Made by a program: the position numbers and the translations under genes | In this document: positions 18,701-27,838 of the stretch, in pieces | How positions within the stretch are numbered: position 1 is the first letter of the stretch | How the letters are laid out: each line of letters begins with the position of its first letter | From: an uncultured Candidatus Saccharibacteria bacterium | GTDB lineage: Bacteria > Patescibacteriota > Saccharimonadia > Saccharimonadales > Saccharimonadaceae | DNA: 64,000 nt | Assembly: GCA_938040655.1 (NCBI GenBank) | Contig: CALHZK010000011.1 | Coordinates: 1 to 64,000 of the forward strand | Direction of reading: 5' to 3' | The notes under the pieces: model-generated | Databases searched by the model: none | Told to the model about the DNA's origin: nothing | The model's input: only the letters and a program-made list of their open reading frames with translations

Positions 18701-20110
18701 ATGAAGAAATATTGGTCTCGCGTTGTTTCTTTGGTCGAAAAGCCAGAGAACCTTTTCCTTGCATTATCACTAGTTTTCGGGGTGATATCTGCGGTGCTAG
18801 TGCCGCAATTATCAGTCAGCGATGAGAATATGCACTATCTCCGATCCTACAGTCTGGCGGAGGGGCGGCTTGAATCAAAACGCTGTACCTACCCCAAGGT
18901 TGTCGACAAGCGAGCCGGCTCTGTCTACAAAGGTAATATCAGTGCTGACTATTCACAGCAGATCGACCGGCACGACACCAAGACTGGTAAGTGTAGTAGC
19001 GCCACCGGTTACGCACCGATCATGCACGCACCGCAAACCCTGGGCATCTTCATCGCCAACCTGTTTCATCCGTCTACCGGCCTGACTATTCTATTCGGTC
19101 GCTTGGCAAATTTGCTATTTTATAGTATAAGTGTCTTCTTCATCATCCGCTGGGTTCGTGTCGGCAAGTGGGTGTTCACTGTGGTTGGTTTATTACCTCT
19201 GATGATCCACCTGGCAGCCTCACTTTCAAGCGACGCCATGACCAATGTGGCAGTCTTCCTTATCAGTGCGTTCACGCTCAATTTGTTCAGCCAAACGAGC
19301 CGGCTACGGCGCAATCAAGCAGTGGCGCTATTGGCAATTGCTGGCTTTTTGGCGCTCACTAAATCGGTTAATGGATTATTGCTCTTCCCGCTGTTGTTTT
19401 TGCCAGCTCGCTTATTTACGCCAAACAAGCGGCTCAAAAAGGTGCCGCAGATGCTACAAAAATTACCATGCAATATTCAAAAATGGTCACTTTTGGTCGG
19501 TGCCGGGTTGGTGGCGATCGCAGCACTGTTTATCTGGCAAAAAATTTATGGTGCCTCATTATTAACCTCAGGCGCACCGGATAACCCACTACACCACAAT
19601 CCTCTTGATTTCTTCCGTATCTTGTTTAACACCTATATTAATCCAAACATTGGCTATGTCGACGTGATTATTCGTGGTGGTATCGGTGAGTTTTCGAGCT
19701 TCAAGTACCACCTGCCGCTGTTTGTCTTGGTGCCATGCTTTGTGATCGTGCTGATTGCCCTCCTCAAGCGAGACCCCGCCGAGGAGAAAGCCCTTGCACC
19801 ACACACTCGCCGGCTAGCCATCGCTAATATCACGACGATTCTGCTATTTATCGCCGCTGTCTCGTATGTCATGTACACCGCCTGGGCGCTGCTGCCACAA
19901 CGTTTTGGTACCGGTGCCTATTATGCAGACGGTGTGCAGGGTCGCTATTTTACGGCGCTCTTAGTCATGTTGGTCCCTGTCGGCATATGGCTTCGAACCT
20001 ATTGTCGAATCGACACACCATCAGCCAAGACGTTTAGCTTGTTGATCTTCTTCAGTATGCTCTACATTCTTGGGTATTACACTTTTGGTACGTATTGGGC
20101 TTTTCATTAG
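18701..20110 (+). CDS. DUF2142-like polytopic membrane protein
   Basis: This protein of about 469 residues has roughly ten membrane helices and an N-terminal extracytoplasmic loop with SVSDENMHYLRSYSLAEGR, typical of DUF2142 proteins, which resemble GT-C type glycosyltransferases. I start it at ATG 18701, because the upstream TTG would put the start before a TATAAT box (18685-18690). A role in glycan decoration from a polyprenyl-linked donor is an inference from the locus. Confidence 0.7.
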   Translation: MKKYWSRVVSLVEKPENLFLALSLVFGVISAVLVPQLSVSDENMHYLRSYSLAEGRLESKRCTYPKVVDKRAGSVYKGNISADYSQQIDRHDTKTGKCSSATGYAPIMHAPQTLGIFIANLFHPSTGLTILFGRLANLLFYSISVFFIIRWVRVGKWVFTVVGLLPLMIHLAASLSSDAMTNVAVFLISAFTLNLFSQTSRLRRNQAVALLAIAGFLALTKSVNGLLLFPLLFLPARLFTPNKRLKKVPQMLQKLPCNIQKWSLLVGAGLVAIAALFIWQKIYGASLLTSGAPDNPLHHNPLDFFRILFNTYINPNIGYVDVIIRGGIGEFSSFKYHLPLFVLVPCFVIVLIALLKRDPAEEKALAPHTRRLAIANITTILLFIAAVSYVMYTAWALLPQRFGTGAYYADGVQGRYFTALLVMLVPVGIWLRTYCRIDTPSAKTFSLLIFFSMLYILGYYTFGTYWAFH

Positions 20111-20118
20111 ATAATTGC

Positions 20119-20147
20119 TTTACAGCGTATACTGCTTATGCTATAGT
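20119..20147 (+). promoter_or_regulatory. Promoter of the exported-protein operon
   Basis: TTTACA (20119-20124), a 17-bp spacer and TATAGT (20142-20147). The -10 box overlaps the left arm of a perfect inverted repeat. Confidence 0.6.
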
Positions 20148-20172
20148 GACTCAGACTATTATTAGCATAAGC
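20134..20172 (+). promoter_or_regulatory. 10-bp inverted repeat, possible operator
   Basis: GCTTATGCTA (20134-20143) and TAGCATAAGC (20163-20172) are perfect complements separated by 19 bp. They span the -10 box and end 5 nt before the ATG at 20178. This suits a repressor site or a leader hairpin hiding the start. Confidence 0.55.
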
Positions 20173-20177
20173 ATTAT

Positions 20178-20738
20178 ATGAAATTCTCATTACCTACACC
20201 AACTCGACGGGCAGTTATCATCGCATGCCTAGGCGTCGCCGTTATTGCTGGCAGCCTGTATGTCTATTCATTATTATCTCGGCCATCACTTCCTCAGCTC
20301 AAAGATGAGGCTACTCCGGCCCAAAAACAGACTGAGCAAAAAACCAATGCCACCACCAAGCAGGATTTTTTGGATAGCCAGACCAACCAGGCGGCAAAAT
20401 CCTCCCCGCAGTCAGCCCAGCAGGCAAAGCCAGCACCGGTGCCTACCACTGCCACACACATCAGTATGTCGATCGAGCAAACTGACCAGACAGTCACTGC
20501 GCTCATCAAATTAAAAGAACAGGGGTTCTCCAGCGGCAGCTGCCAGCTAACTGTCAGTAGTGGTTCACACCAAGTCACCCAACAAGCAGCGATCATCTAC
20601 CAGCCAGAGTATTCGACTTGTGCTGGGTTTTCGCTGCCACGTACTGCTTTGCCAAAGGGAGTGTGGCGCTTTACCCTCTCAGTCACACCACTGAATGGTG
20701 CACCCCTGACAAAAACGATCGATAAGGAGGTAAAATAA
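20178..20738 (+). CDS. Exported, membrane-anchored protein of unknown function
   Basis: The 186-residue protein has one N-terminal membrane helix (about residues 12-34) and a long low-complexity stretch rich in Gln, Lys, Ala and Thr (about 45-95). A compact C-terminal domain has two Cys (in SGSCQLTV and YSTCAGF) that could pair. I do not recognise a family. It is followed immediately by the ChW-repeat protein gene, whose AAGGAGG lies inside its 3' end, so they are co-transcribed and may act together at the cell surface. Confidence 0.65.
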   Translation: MKFSLPTPTRRAVIIACLGVAVIAGSLYVYSLLSRPSLPQLKDEATPAQKQTEQKTNATTKQDFLDSQTNQAAKSSPQSAQQAKPAPVPTTATHISMSIEQTDQTVTALIKLKEQGFSSGSCQLTVSSGSHQVTQQAAIIYQPEYSTCAGFSLPRTALPKGVWRFTLSVTPLNGAPLTKTIDKEVK

Positions 20739-23009
20739 ATGAAATCTATGCGGCTATGGCTCATCGGTTTACTGTGCTTTGGCAGTATGGCGGGAGCAGT
20801 TTTCGCTATAGCGAACCGGCCGGCTGCTGCAGTGACAGCTCGTGACTGGCGAGCTGGCAATATCGTCGATGATTTACTATTCACCGACGCAAATGATATG
20901 TCCGTCGCCGATATCCAAGCGTTTTTGAATAGTCTCAACCCCTCCTGCGACACCTATGGCACTCAGCCAGCGACCGAACGCGGCCGACCGTCGATGACAC
21001 ATGCACAATATGCTGCCTCGCGCGGCTGGCATGGCCCACCATACATTTGCCTGAAAGATTATCACGAAGTGCCGAAGTACTCGCCGGGCAATTTCATCCC
21101 CGCAAATAATTACAGCGGGTCAATTCCACCAGGAGCAGTCAGTGCTGCCCAGATTATCTACGATGCGGCCCGCCGGAATAATATCAACCCAAAGGTGATC
21201 CTTGTCAAAATTGCCACCGAATCGGCTGGGCCACTCACAACCGACAATTGGCCATTACAGTCGCAATACACCTATGCGATGGGGTCTCACTGCCCTGATA
21301 GCGGCCCTGGCGGCAGCGCAAATTGTGACCGTAATTATGCTGGGTTTTCTATGCAAGTAGAGTCTGGTGCTCAGTTGATGCGCTGGTATCTCGACAATAT
21401 GAATCAGCCATGGTGGTCGTACAAAAAGCCATTCGCTGTCAATAGTATTTTGTGGAACGTAGTCCAGCGCGGTTGCGGTGCCGGCGATGTCTATATCGAG
21501 ACTAAGGCCACCGCCGCCCTCTACACCTATACACCATATCAGCCAAATCAAGCCGCACTCAATAATATGTACGGTCTGGGCGATCATTGTAGCGCCTATG
21601 GTAATCGCAACTTTTGGCGAGTATGGAATGACTGGTTTGGCTCAACTCAATATAGTCAAACTCTGGTCGGTATTCGCTCACACATCGGCTATTACGGCTG
21701 GACCGGCACAACTCGTAATAGAGGTATCACTGGGTTTACCGGCCAAAGCAAGTCGATGCAGGCCTTTGTCGTCGATGGCGAAGTCGAATACGCTTCATAC
21801 AGCAAAGAGCGTGGGTGGCAGCCAACAGTTATCGGCGGCATGCAGTCTGGTACGACCGATCTCAATCGACCTATTCAAGCGATCACCCTCAAGCCAACCG
21901 GTAGTCTCGCTGCTCAGTATGATCTATACTACCGCGCACATGTCAGCTATGTCGGCTGGATGGGTTGGGCGAAGAATGGACAGCCAGCGGGGGTAACCGG
22001 CAAGAATGAAAATAATATAGAAGCAATCGAAATACGCCTTGTCCGCAAAGGGTCAGCCATGCCAGATGATGGGAACGCTGCCTATCGAGACGTCGCAACG
22101 ATCAAAGACCCTTCTCCGCTCGCACTATCGATTCATTCACACGTTGGCATGGTTGGCTGGGTGCCAGAAGTGACTGACGAAATGGTCAGCGGTATCACTG
22201 GCCATAGCCGGCGTATCGAGGCGTTTCGAGCCAAGCTCCACAACAAAACTGGCCTGGCCGGTACGCTTCGCTACTCAAGCCACGTCTCATACGCCGGATG
22301 GCAGGAGTGGAAATCTGAAAACGACCTTGCTGGGACGACCGGTCAGTTCCGCGCAGTCGAGGCGGTCCGCTTCAACCTCACCGGACAATTGGCGAATCAT
22401 TACGATATTTGGTATCGTGGCTATTCGCAGTATGTCGGCTGGATGGGTTGGGCGAAGAATGGACAGCCAGCGGGTTCTACTGGTGCAGGCCGGCAGCTAG
22501 AGGGTATTCAAGTCCGCCTCGTACCAAAAAACTCTCTCACTTTACCTGGCGGGGCCTTCTATAATCCAGCCAATGTACCGGTTCCTGATGATTATTCGCT
22601 GTCATACGCGGCCCATGTATCATATGTTGGCTGGCAGCCAGTAGTCAGTCAAGGTGTCATGGCTGGGACAACCGGCCGGTCACGGGCGGTTGAGGCACTA
22701 CGCCTGGCGGGTATCTCGACACCGTATGGCCCAGCAACCATCAATTGTGCCGCGCAATCTGATCATACTGCCTTTACTCCAGACACCGCCCTCTCACCAG
22801 ATGCAATCTGTGGCACAACCGGCCAAAAGAAATCTCTCACCGCCATCAAGCTGACGCTTGACGCCGAAACTGCGAAGTATTACGACATCGTATATCGAGT
22901 TCATCTCTCCTGGGTGGGCTGGCAAGAATGGAAAAAGAACGGTGAGATCGCCGGTAATCGACCAGCGTCTCATATCGAGGCAATTACCATCAAACTCGTC
23001 AAAAAGTAG
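20739..23009 (+). CDS. Large secreted protein: glycosidase-like domain plus ChW repeats
   Basis: The 756-residue protein has a signal peptide (about residues 1-31, LIGLLCFGSMAGAVFAIA). An N-terminal domain (about 60-300) resembles the lytic-enzyme-like domain found in actinobacterial ChW proteins: INPKVILVKIATES, then TYAMGSHCPDSG, AALYTYTPYQPNQAA and GNRNFWRVWNDWFG. About nine hydrophobic-W repeats of the type VGWMGWAKNGQPAGxTG...EAIxIxL fill the rest. ChW repeats are linked to surface binding, so a role in adhesion to a host cell or its wall is plausible (inference). Two repeats share a run of more than 40 identical bases. Confidence 0.8.
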   Translation: MKSMRLWLIGLLCFGSMAGAVFAIANRPAAAVTARDWRAGNIVDDLLFTDANDMSVADIQAFLNSLNPSCDTYGTQPATERGRPSMTHAQYAASRGWHGPPYICLKDYHEVPKYSPGNFIPANNYSGSIPPGAVSAAQIIYDAARRNNINPKVILVKIATESAGPLTTDNWPLQSQYTYAMGSHCPDSGPGGSANCDRNYAGFSMQVESGAQLMRWYLDNMNQPWWSYKKPFAVNSILWNVVQRGCGAGDVYIETKATAALYTYTPYQPNQAALNNMYGLGDHCSAYGNRNFWRVWNDWFGSTQYSQTLVGIRSHIGYYGWTGTTRNRGITGFTGQSKSMQAFVVDGEVEYASYSKERGWQPTVIGGMQSGTTDLNRPIQAITLKPTGSLAAQYDLYYRAHVSYVGWMGWAKNGQPAGVTGKNENNIEAIEIRLVRKGSAMPDDGNAAYRDVATIKDPSPLALSIHSHVGMVGWVPEVTDEMVSGITGHSRRIEAFRAKLHNKTGLAGTLRYSSHVSYAGWQEWKSENDLAGTTGQFRAVEAVRFNLTGQLANHYDIWYRGYSQYVGWMGWAKNGQPAGSTGAGRQLEGIQVRLVPKNSLTLPGGAFYNPANVPVPDDYSLSYAAHVSYVGWQPVVSQGVMAGTTGRSRAVEALRLAGISTPYGPATINCAAQSDHTAFTPDTALSPDAICGTTGQKKSLTAIKLTLDAETAKYYDIVYRVHLSWVGWQEWKKNGEIAGNRPASHIEAITIKLVKK
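21949..22473 (+). repeat. Internal direct DNA repeat within ChW repeats
   Basis: The stretch encoding YVGWMGWAKNGQPAG occurs at about 21949-21993 and again at about 22428-22473 with the nucleotides identical over more than 40 bases, while neighbouring repeats have diverged. This suggests recent duplication or gene conversion. Confidence 0.75.
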
Positions 23010-23016
23010 GGACCGG

Positions 23017-23049
23017 TCCGCTGTGTCGATGCAAGCATGCCACAGCGGA
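23017..23049. terminator. Hairpin between convergent genes
   Basis: TCCGCTGTG (23017-23025) pairs perfectly with CACAGCGGA (23041-23049), with a short inner ATGC/GCAT pair in the loop. It lies between two convergent stops. It lacks a clear T run, so the terminator role is uncertain. Confidence 0.45.
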
Positions 23050-23066
23050 GCCATACTCTTTACCGC

Positions 23067-25259
23067 TTATTCGTAGAGAGCGCGGACGCCGGCCTCCATG
23101 TTCTCCCACTGGTAAGCCTCGGCGGTTTGCCGGCCTTGACGGATCAACTTTTGCCGCAGCGCGGGGTCCTCGACCACTCGAGTTATTTTCTCTACTGCAT
23201 CAGCCAAATCACCCTGCTTATAAAAGAGGCAGTTCTCGCCGTCTCGCAGATATTCTACGTTGCCGTCATTTGGCAAGACAACCGCCACCCCACCGGTCGC
23301 CATCATCTCTAGTGGTGGATACGAAAAACTCTCAAGCAGGCTCGTTTTCAGCAGTATGTCACAGCTGGCGTAGACTTCACCAACCTTTTCTGGTGCAATC
23401 CGATTATAAAAATGGTCGACCCGGTACCACTCTTTTGGCTCTTTGCGGTACGACAAATACGATATCTCGTACTTTTGGGGATCGAGCTGGTTGATAATCC
23501 GGAACGCTTCGTCGGTATTTTTGTACTCACTCTTGCTGTCACCCTCGACTAAAATTTTTATCTTGCCAGTGAAGTCGCGATCACGATAAGGGTACCACTG
23601 TAAATCTATACCATTCGAGGCATAGCGCGACTCTTTGTGAAACTGCTCTCTCAGCCAACGTTGGCACCAGAGCGACATGGTGATATAGGCGACACCGGTC
23701 TGATCATTATACGAAGCATTCGCCAAGAAGCGTGGCCCACCCGTGCCGGGAGTATAAAAATCCGTCTCAAAATTTTGCACAAAGTATAAGCGATTTTTGA
23801 CGTTCGGCTGCTTTTTGATAACCGCTTCGGTTGACCACAGCGTCGCGACTAGACTATCAAAAAAGCCTTTCATCTTGGTTTCGTGGAGTCGCACCACATT
23901 AAATCCAGGTAAATCATAGCGGTAGTGGTAAGTCTTATTCGCGAGCTTCAGCGCATGGCGACTGACACCGTCAAGCAGCGTCACATCCCAGCCAGAGCGC
24001 CGCAAAATATCAGCGTGTTTTAAGGCGACAATGACACCGCCAGAAATATCGGTCGACGGCAGCACAAAGCCAATATTGCGCGCCAGCTTTTGCCGGATAA
24101 AGTCCGCCAGCGGGTAGCTATTATAAACAGTCGAGTGACTTTTGGCGGTCGCTCGATGTGCCGCATAGCCGAGTTTTTGCCGCTGCGCTGGGTCGTCGAT
24201 CAGCTGCTTCAGTGCCGTATACCACTCATCATCACCAACTAATACACCGGTCACACCGTCTTCGATTTGCTCGGCAAAGGCGCCGACCCTACTCGCCACG
24301 ACCGGCAGCTTAACAAGCGATGCCTCGAGCCATTTATTCTCAGATTTCGCACGGTTAAAGATTGTATCGGTCAGCGGTGAAATAACGATATCGCAATCAG
24401 CCATCGCTGCCGGTAGCAAGCGCCAATCCATAAAGCCGACGGTAATAAGCCGGTCACGATACGGCTCAAGTTGTGGTGGCACATCGAGGAGACCAGCTAT
24501 TTTAAGATGAAGCTGCGGATACTCCTCAAATAGCCTGACGAGGCTTGGCAGCACCAGCTCAAAATCCTCATTGTGAGTAATACTGCCGCTGAAATAGCCG
24601 ATCACCACCCGGTGCGGATCTTTTTGGACTGTCTCCAGTGCCTTGTTTGACATATAAGTCATTTCGTCTGACGCAGTGTTGCGGTTGATAAAAACGTCAC
24701 CCTTGGTGTAGTGTTGTAGCTCCTGCTTGAGCTGCGTGGTGGTGGTGATCACGTGGTCACATAGCTCGAGAGTTTGGCGCATCCGCTGTACACCGTCATC
24801 ATAGAGTGCTTTATCAGCCGCTGACATCTGCCGGACATGGCGAATCTGGTCTGTATAGGCGGTGTCAATCACTAAATCATCTATATCAAAAAAACAGGTC
24901 TTATTATAGTAATGAGCCTGATCAATGAACTGCTTGATAGTCTCCGTCACCGGGCAGCGAAAGAAGACGAAGCCGCGGTAATACTTCAGCATATCGAGAT
25001 TGAGCCGGTCATAAAATACACTATCGGCGACCAACCCTTGCGAGGCAAGCTGCTCAATCTGGTGCGCTACCCGGTAGCGCTCCGGGTGAGGGAGTGTACA
25101 GCCATTAATGAACAGGATATCCTTGTAGAACTTTGGCTTTTTGGCAGGAAATTTTTTGTAATAGGCGTAGCGAGCTGCTCGCTTGGTGAACCGAATAAGC
25201 CCGTCGTCACGAATAATTTTACTACTTTTTTTGGTCGCGTTGTATAACTTGTTTAGCAT
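23067..25259 (-). CDS. Two-domain GT4 glycosyltransferase, C-terminal half WsaF-like
   Basis: This protein of about 730 residues appears to be two GT4 units. The first (to about residue 375) has IGYFSGSITHNEDFELVLPS and CDIVISPLTDTIFNRAKSEN, with LEASLVKLPVVAS in its donor site. The second has IGFVLPSTDISGGVIVALKH, YFVQNFETDFYTPG and LLESFSYPPLEMMATGG, resembling WsaF-type rhamnosyltransferases. A fused pair would add two sugars in turn. I take ATG 25259 (GGAGG upstream) over GTG 25265. It is the last gene of the minus-strand operon wzm-wzt-GT2-GT4. Confidence 0.8.
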   Translation of the reverse strand: MLNKLYNATKKSSKIIRDDGLIRFTKRAARYAYYKKFPAKKPKFYKDILFINGCTLPHPERYRVAHQIEQLASQGLVADSVFYDRLNLDMLKYYRGFVFFRCPVTETIKQFIDQAHYYNKTCFFDIDDLVIDTAYTDQIRHVRQMSAADKALYDDGVQRMRQTLELCDHVITTTTQLKQELQHYTKGDVFINRNTASDEMTYMSNKALETVQKDPHRVVIGYFSGSITHNEDFELVLPSLVRLFEEYPQLHLKIAGLLDVPPQLEPYRDRLITVGFMDWRLLPAAMADCDIVISPLTDTIFNRAKSENKWLEASLVKLPVVASRVGAFAEQIEDGVTGVLVGDDEWYTALKQLIDDPAQRQKLGYAAHRATAKSHSTVYNSYPLADFIRQKLARNIGFVLPSTDISGGVIVALKHADILRRSGWDVTLLDGVSRHALKLANKTYHYRYDLPGFNVVRLHETKMKGFFDSLVATLWSTEAVIKKQPNVKNRLYFVQNFETDFYTPGTGGPRFLANASYNDQTGVAYITMSLWCQRWLREQFHKESRYASNGIDLQWYPYRDRDFTGKIKILVEGDSKSEYKNTDEAFRIINQLDPQKYEISYLSYRKEPKEWYRVDHFYNRIAPEKVGEVYASCDILLKTSLLESFSYPPLEMMATGGVAVVLPNDGNVEYLRDGENCLFYKQGDLADAVEKITRVVEDPALRQKLIRQGRQTAEAYQWENMEAGVRALYE

Positions 25260-25261
25260 GA

Positions 25262-26665
25262 TCACTCCTCCTCTTTGTTGACTGTTATGTGTGGGCTGTA
25301 CACGGTTCGGTACCCAGCTGATTGAAGCGCTCGGCTCAGTGCTCGACTGGTCAGTGGTGTTGACTGGTCAATCTGACGAAGTTTTGCCGTGTCAATCATT
25401 ATCAATGGGCTATCGATCTCTGGTATATTATACGTCGCCGTCAGATAAATATGGCGGGTAAACGAGCGACGATTGAGTTTTTGGATTAGTCGAACGGTAT
25501 CGTCTGCGAGCAAAAATTTAAGGTTCTCTCGCACCAACGAATCGTTGAGCCGGCCCGACACTACCCCGACGTCAGATCGCACAGCTTCGGCCGCGAGCGC
25601 CCGTGTATAAGCTGGCGGGAGGTGCCGCTGCTGACTAAGAATGACAAAGTGGCTACTGAGCGATGGCAGAACTTCTCCAACCGTCTGCTGCGAAGGTGAA
25701 AGGTATGAGACAGTAGGCCGCTCCGGCGGAGTATAGTCGATGCGCCACTGTGCCCCATAAACAGGGTCACGCTGGACAGTCGCAGTTACCTGACGCACGG
25801 CGATATCGTCTTCTAGGGCCTGTCGCTGCGCAGCGACAACATACGGCTTGGCATCAAGCTCACCAGCAGTTGATGCCTGATGAACCCGCCAATAGTATAA
25901 GATGTGTGGAATATGATAGATTGTCTCGGCGGCAATCTGCCGTGTCAGTCGCAAAAATAGTTCCCAATCTTGCGTGCCATTATAGCGACCGTCTTCGCCA
26001 CCAGCCGCCTCAAGTAGGGAGCGCTTAATAGTTGAAAAGTGGGTGATGTAATTTACCGATCGCAAAAAATCAGGGTTCCAATCTGGCTTAAAAAACGGTT
26101 GATACGGGCCGTGCGTATCATACTTTGCCTCATCTGTATAAATAAACTGAGCATCAGGGTGCTGGTTGATGACTTCGACGACTTTCCACAGTGCGTGTTG
26201 GTGCAACAAATCATCATGGTCAAGCAGCGACACAAAGTCACCCCGAGCCTGGGCTATTCCTGCGTTGGTCGCACCAGCAATATGCCGATTCTCTGGTAAA
26301 AAGTGGCCTTTGATGCGCGGGTCGGTGTCGACAAATTGGCGAATGTCATCTCTGACTCGTTGATCGGTCGATAGATCGTCAACCAAGATAAGCTCCCAAT
26401 TATCGTATGATTGCCCTTGCACCGAAGCAACCATTTCAGCCAAGTATTGAGCCGGCGTGTTATACAGCGGCACCACGATAGACATCAAGGGCCGCTCGGT
26501 AATTGGTGCCGTCACCACCGGGTGACGCCGCTGCCAGCGCTGGTAGAGCTGACGCTGACGCCAGTCGATATATGTGAGACACGGAGAGGCAAGCTTGCGA
26601 GCGATCTGATACCACTTTGGCTGACGTTGCTGATACTGCCGGATATTGCCCACACGCCTTCTCAC
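25262..26665 (-). CDS. GT2 glycosyltransferase with C-terminal extension
   Basis: Of about 467 residues, the central GT2 domain (about 75-300) shows MSIVVPLYNTPAQYLAEMV, LILVDDLSTD, HIAGATNAGIAQARGDFV, the DXD-like LLDHDDLLH and GTQDWELFLRL. A C-terminal part of about 150 residues has no recognised motif. The start is uncertain: GTG 26665 overlaps the wzt stop (TAGTG) with GGTGG upstream, and a longer TTG start at 26704 is possible. The gene touches both neighbours, so translation is coupled. Confidence 0.82.
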   Translation of the reverse strand: MRRRVGNIRQYQQRQPKWYQIARKLASPCLTYIDWRQRQLYQRWQRRHPVVTAPITERPLMSIVVPLYNTPAQYLAEMVASVQGQSYDNWELILVDDLSTDQRVRDDIRQFVDTDPRIKGHFLPENRHIAGATNAGIAQARGDFVSLLDHDDLLHQHALWKVVEVINQHPDAQFIYTDEAKYDTHGPYQPFFKPDWNPDFLRSVNYITHFSTIKRSLLEAAGGEDGRYNGTQDWELFLRLTRQIAAETIYHIPHILYYWRVHQASTAGELDAKPYVVAAQRQALEDDIAVRQVTATVQRDPVYGAQWRIDYTPPERPTVSYLSPSQQTVGEVLPSLSSHFVILSQQRHLPPAYTRALAAEAVRSDVGVVSGRLNDSLVRENLKFLLADDTVRLIQKLNRRSFTRHIYLTATYNIPEIDSPLIMIDTAKLRQIDQSTPLTSRALSRALQSAGYRTVYSPHITVNKEEE

Positions 26666-27837
26666 TATTTCCACCGGTACTCTAGTTTTGTGACTCCGCC
26701 CCAACGACCTTTATCGTAATCTCGGCGCATCGAGAAATGAGGCCCCTCTTCAACAAAAGCAATAGTGTCAGTGTCATCTTTGCCTGTCAAACCGGCCTTG
26801 ACGAAATAATCGCCTTCATTAAGATTAAGTTGTACCGTGTACTCGGCCTGATGGTTTGACTGTAGTGTATAGTTATCCTGGTACGTATTTGGGCCAAAAA
26901 CATATTCGCCGTTGTCGCGAAATATCGCCACGCCAACATTCTTGACACCCTGCTGCTGCCACGATAGCCGCACAGTCATCGTCTCACCATAATCAAAGCT
27001 GGTCTTTGGGGTTCCCTCAGCGTCAAACAATTCTACTGAAAAATCTGGCTGCTCATCGCTGACTTCTTGTGATCCATCATAATTCTGATTATTACTACGG
27101 CTATAGGCGGCGGCTACTCGATGTGGCTTGCCGATTAGTTTGATCTGACCATCCTCGATAAAGACTGCTTTGCTACAAAATCGCTCAACCGCCGCCATGT
27201 CGTGAGTGACTAGCACAACTGTCCGTTTTTCACGCTTCAGTTTATCAAAGTAGGCGTAGCATTTTTTCTGAAACGCCTCGTCACCAACCGCCAAGACTTC
27301 ATCCAAAAGCAAGATATCACCGCGAGCTCGAATCGCGATACTAAAGGCCAGCCGCACCTGCATGCCGCTCGAATAGTTTTTGAGGCGCTCTTCCATGAAG
27401 CCATCGAGCTCAGCAAAATCAACGATATCGTCATACATTTTTTCCATCTCTTCACGGCTAAAGCCAAGCAGCGCACCATTCAGAAAGATATTTTCACGAC
27501 CGGTCAGTTCAGGGCTGAAACCAACTCCCAGCTCAATAAACGGTATCAGGGTGCCGTGGACTTGGACAGAGCCGCTGTTTGGCGCATAGATACCAGCGAT
27601 CGTCTTCAGGAGCGTACTCTTACCAGAACCGTTTCGCCCTACGATACCAAAAAATTCACCCTGTTTTATCTCAAATGAGATATCTTGTAGCGGCGTAAAA
27701 ATCCGGTAGCCTTTTTTGCGACTCAGCAGGCCGACCAGCCGCTGCTTGAGCATCGTGGTCGATTCGATTGGAATCTTGAAGCTCTTCGTTAAGTGGTCTA
27801 TACGAATCGCCACCTCAGACTGCTCTGATGTCGCCAT
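26665..27837 (-). CDS. wzt: ABC transporter ATP-binding protein for polysaccharide export
   Basis: Of about 390 residues, the N-terminal ATPase has Walker A GRNGSGKSTLLK, the signature NYSSGMQVRLAFSIA and Walker B ILLLDEVLAVGDEAF. The C-terminal beta-rich domain (about 250-390, with FSVELFDAEGTPKTSFDYGE) matches the Wzt glycan-recognition domain. It powers export of a finished lipid-linked polysaccharide through Wzm. ATG 27837 was chosen because GGAGG lies upstream and it gives MATSEQSEVAIRIDHLTKSF; the upstream in-frame start would lie deep inside wzm. Confidence 0.92.
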   Translation of the reverse strand: MATSEQSEVAIRIDHLTKSFKIPIESTTMLKQRLVGLLSRKKGYRIFTPLQDISFEIKQGEFFGIVGRNGSGKSTLLKTIAGIYAPNSGSVQVHGTLIPFIELGVGFSPELTGRENIFLNGALLGFSREEMEKMYDDIVDFAELDGFMEERLKNYSSGMQVRLAFSIAIRARGDILLLDEVLAVGDEAFQKKCYAYFDKLKREKRTVVLVTHDMAAVERFCSKAVFIEDGQIKLIGKPHRVAAAYSRSNNQNYDGSQEVSDEQPDFSVELFDAEGTPKTSFDYGETMTVRLSWQQQGVKNVGVAIFRDNGEYVFGPNTYQDNYTLQSNHQAEYTVQLNLNEGDYFVKAGLTGKDDTDTIAFVEEGPHFSMRRDYDKGRWGGVTKLEYRWK

Positions 27838-27838
27838 A

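Noticed and set aside
21660..23009. CRISPR-like or tandem DNA repeat array
   Set aside because: The repeats are in-frame ChW protein repeats of variable spacing.
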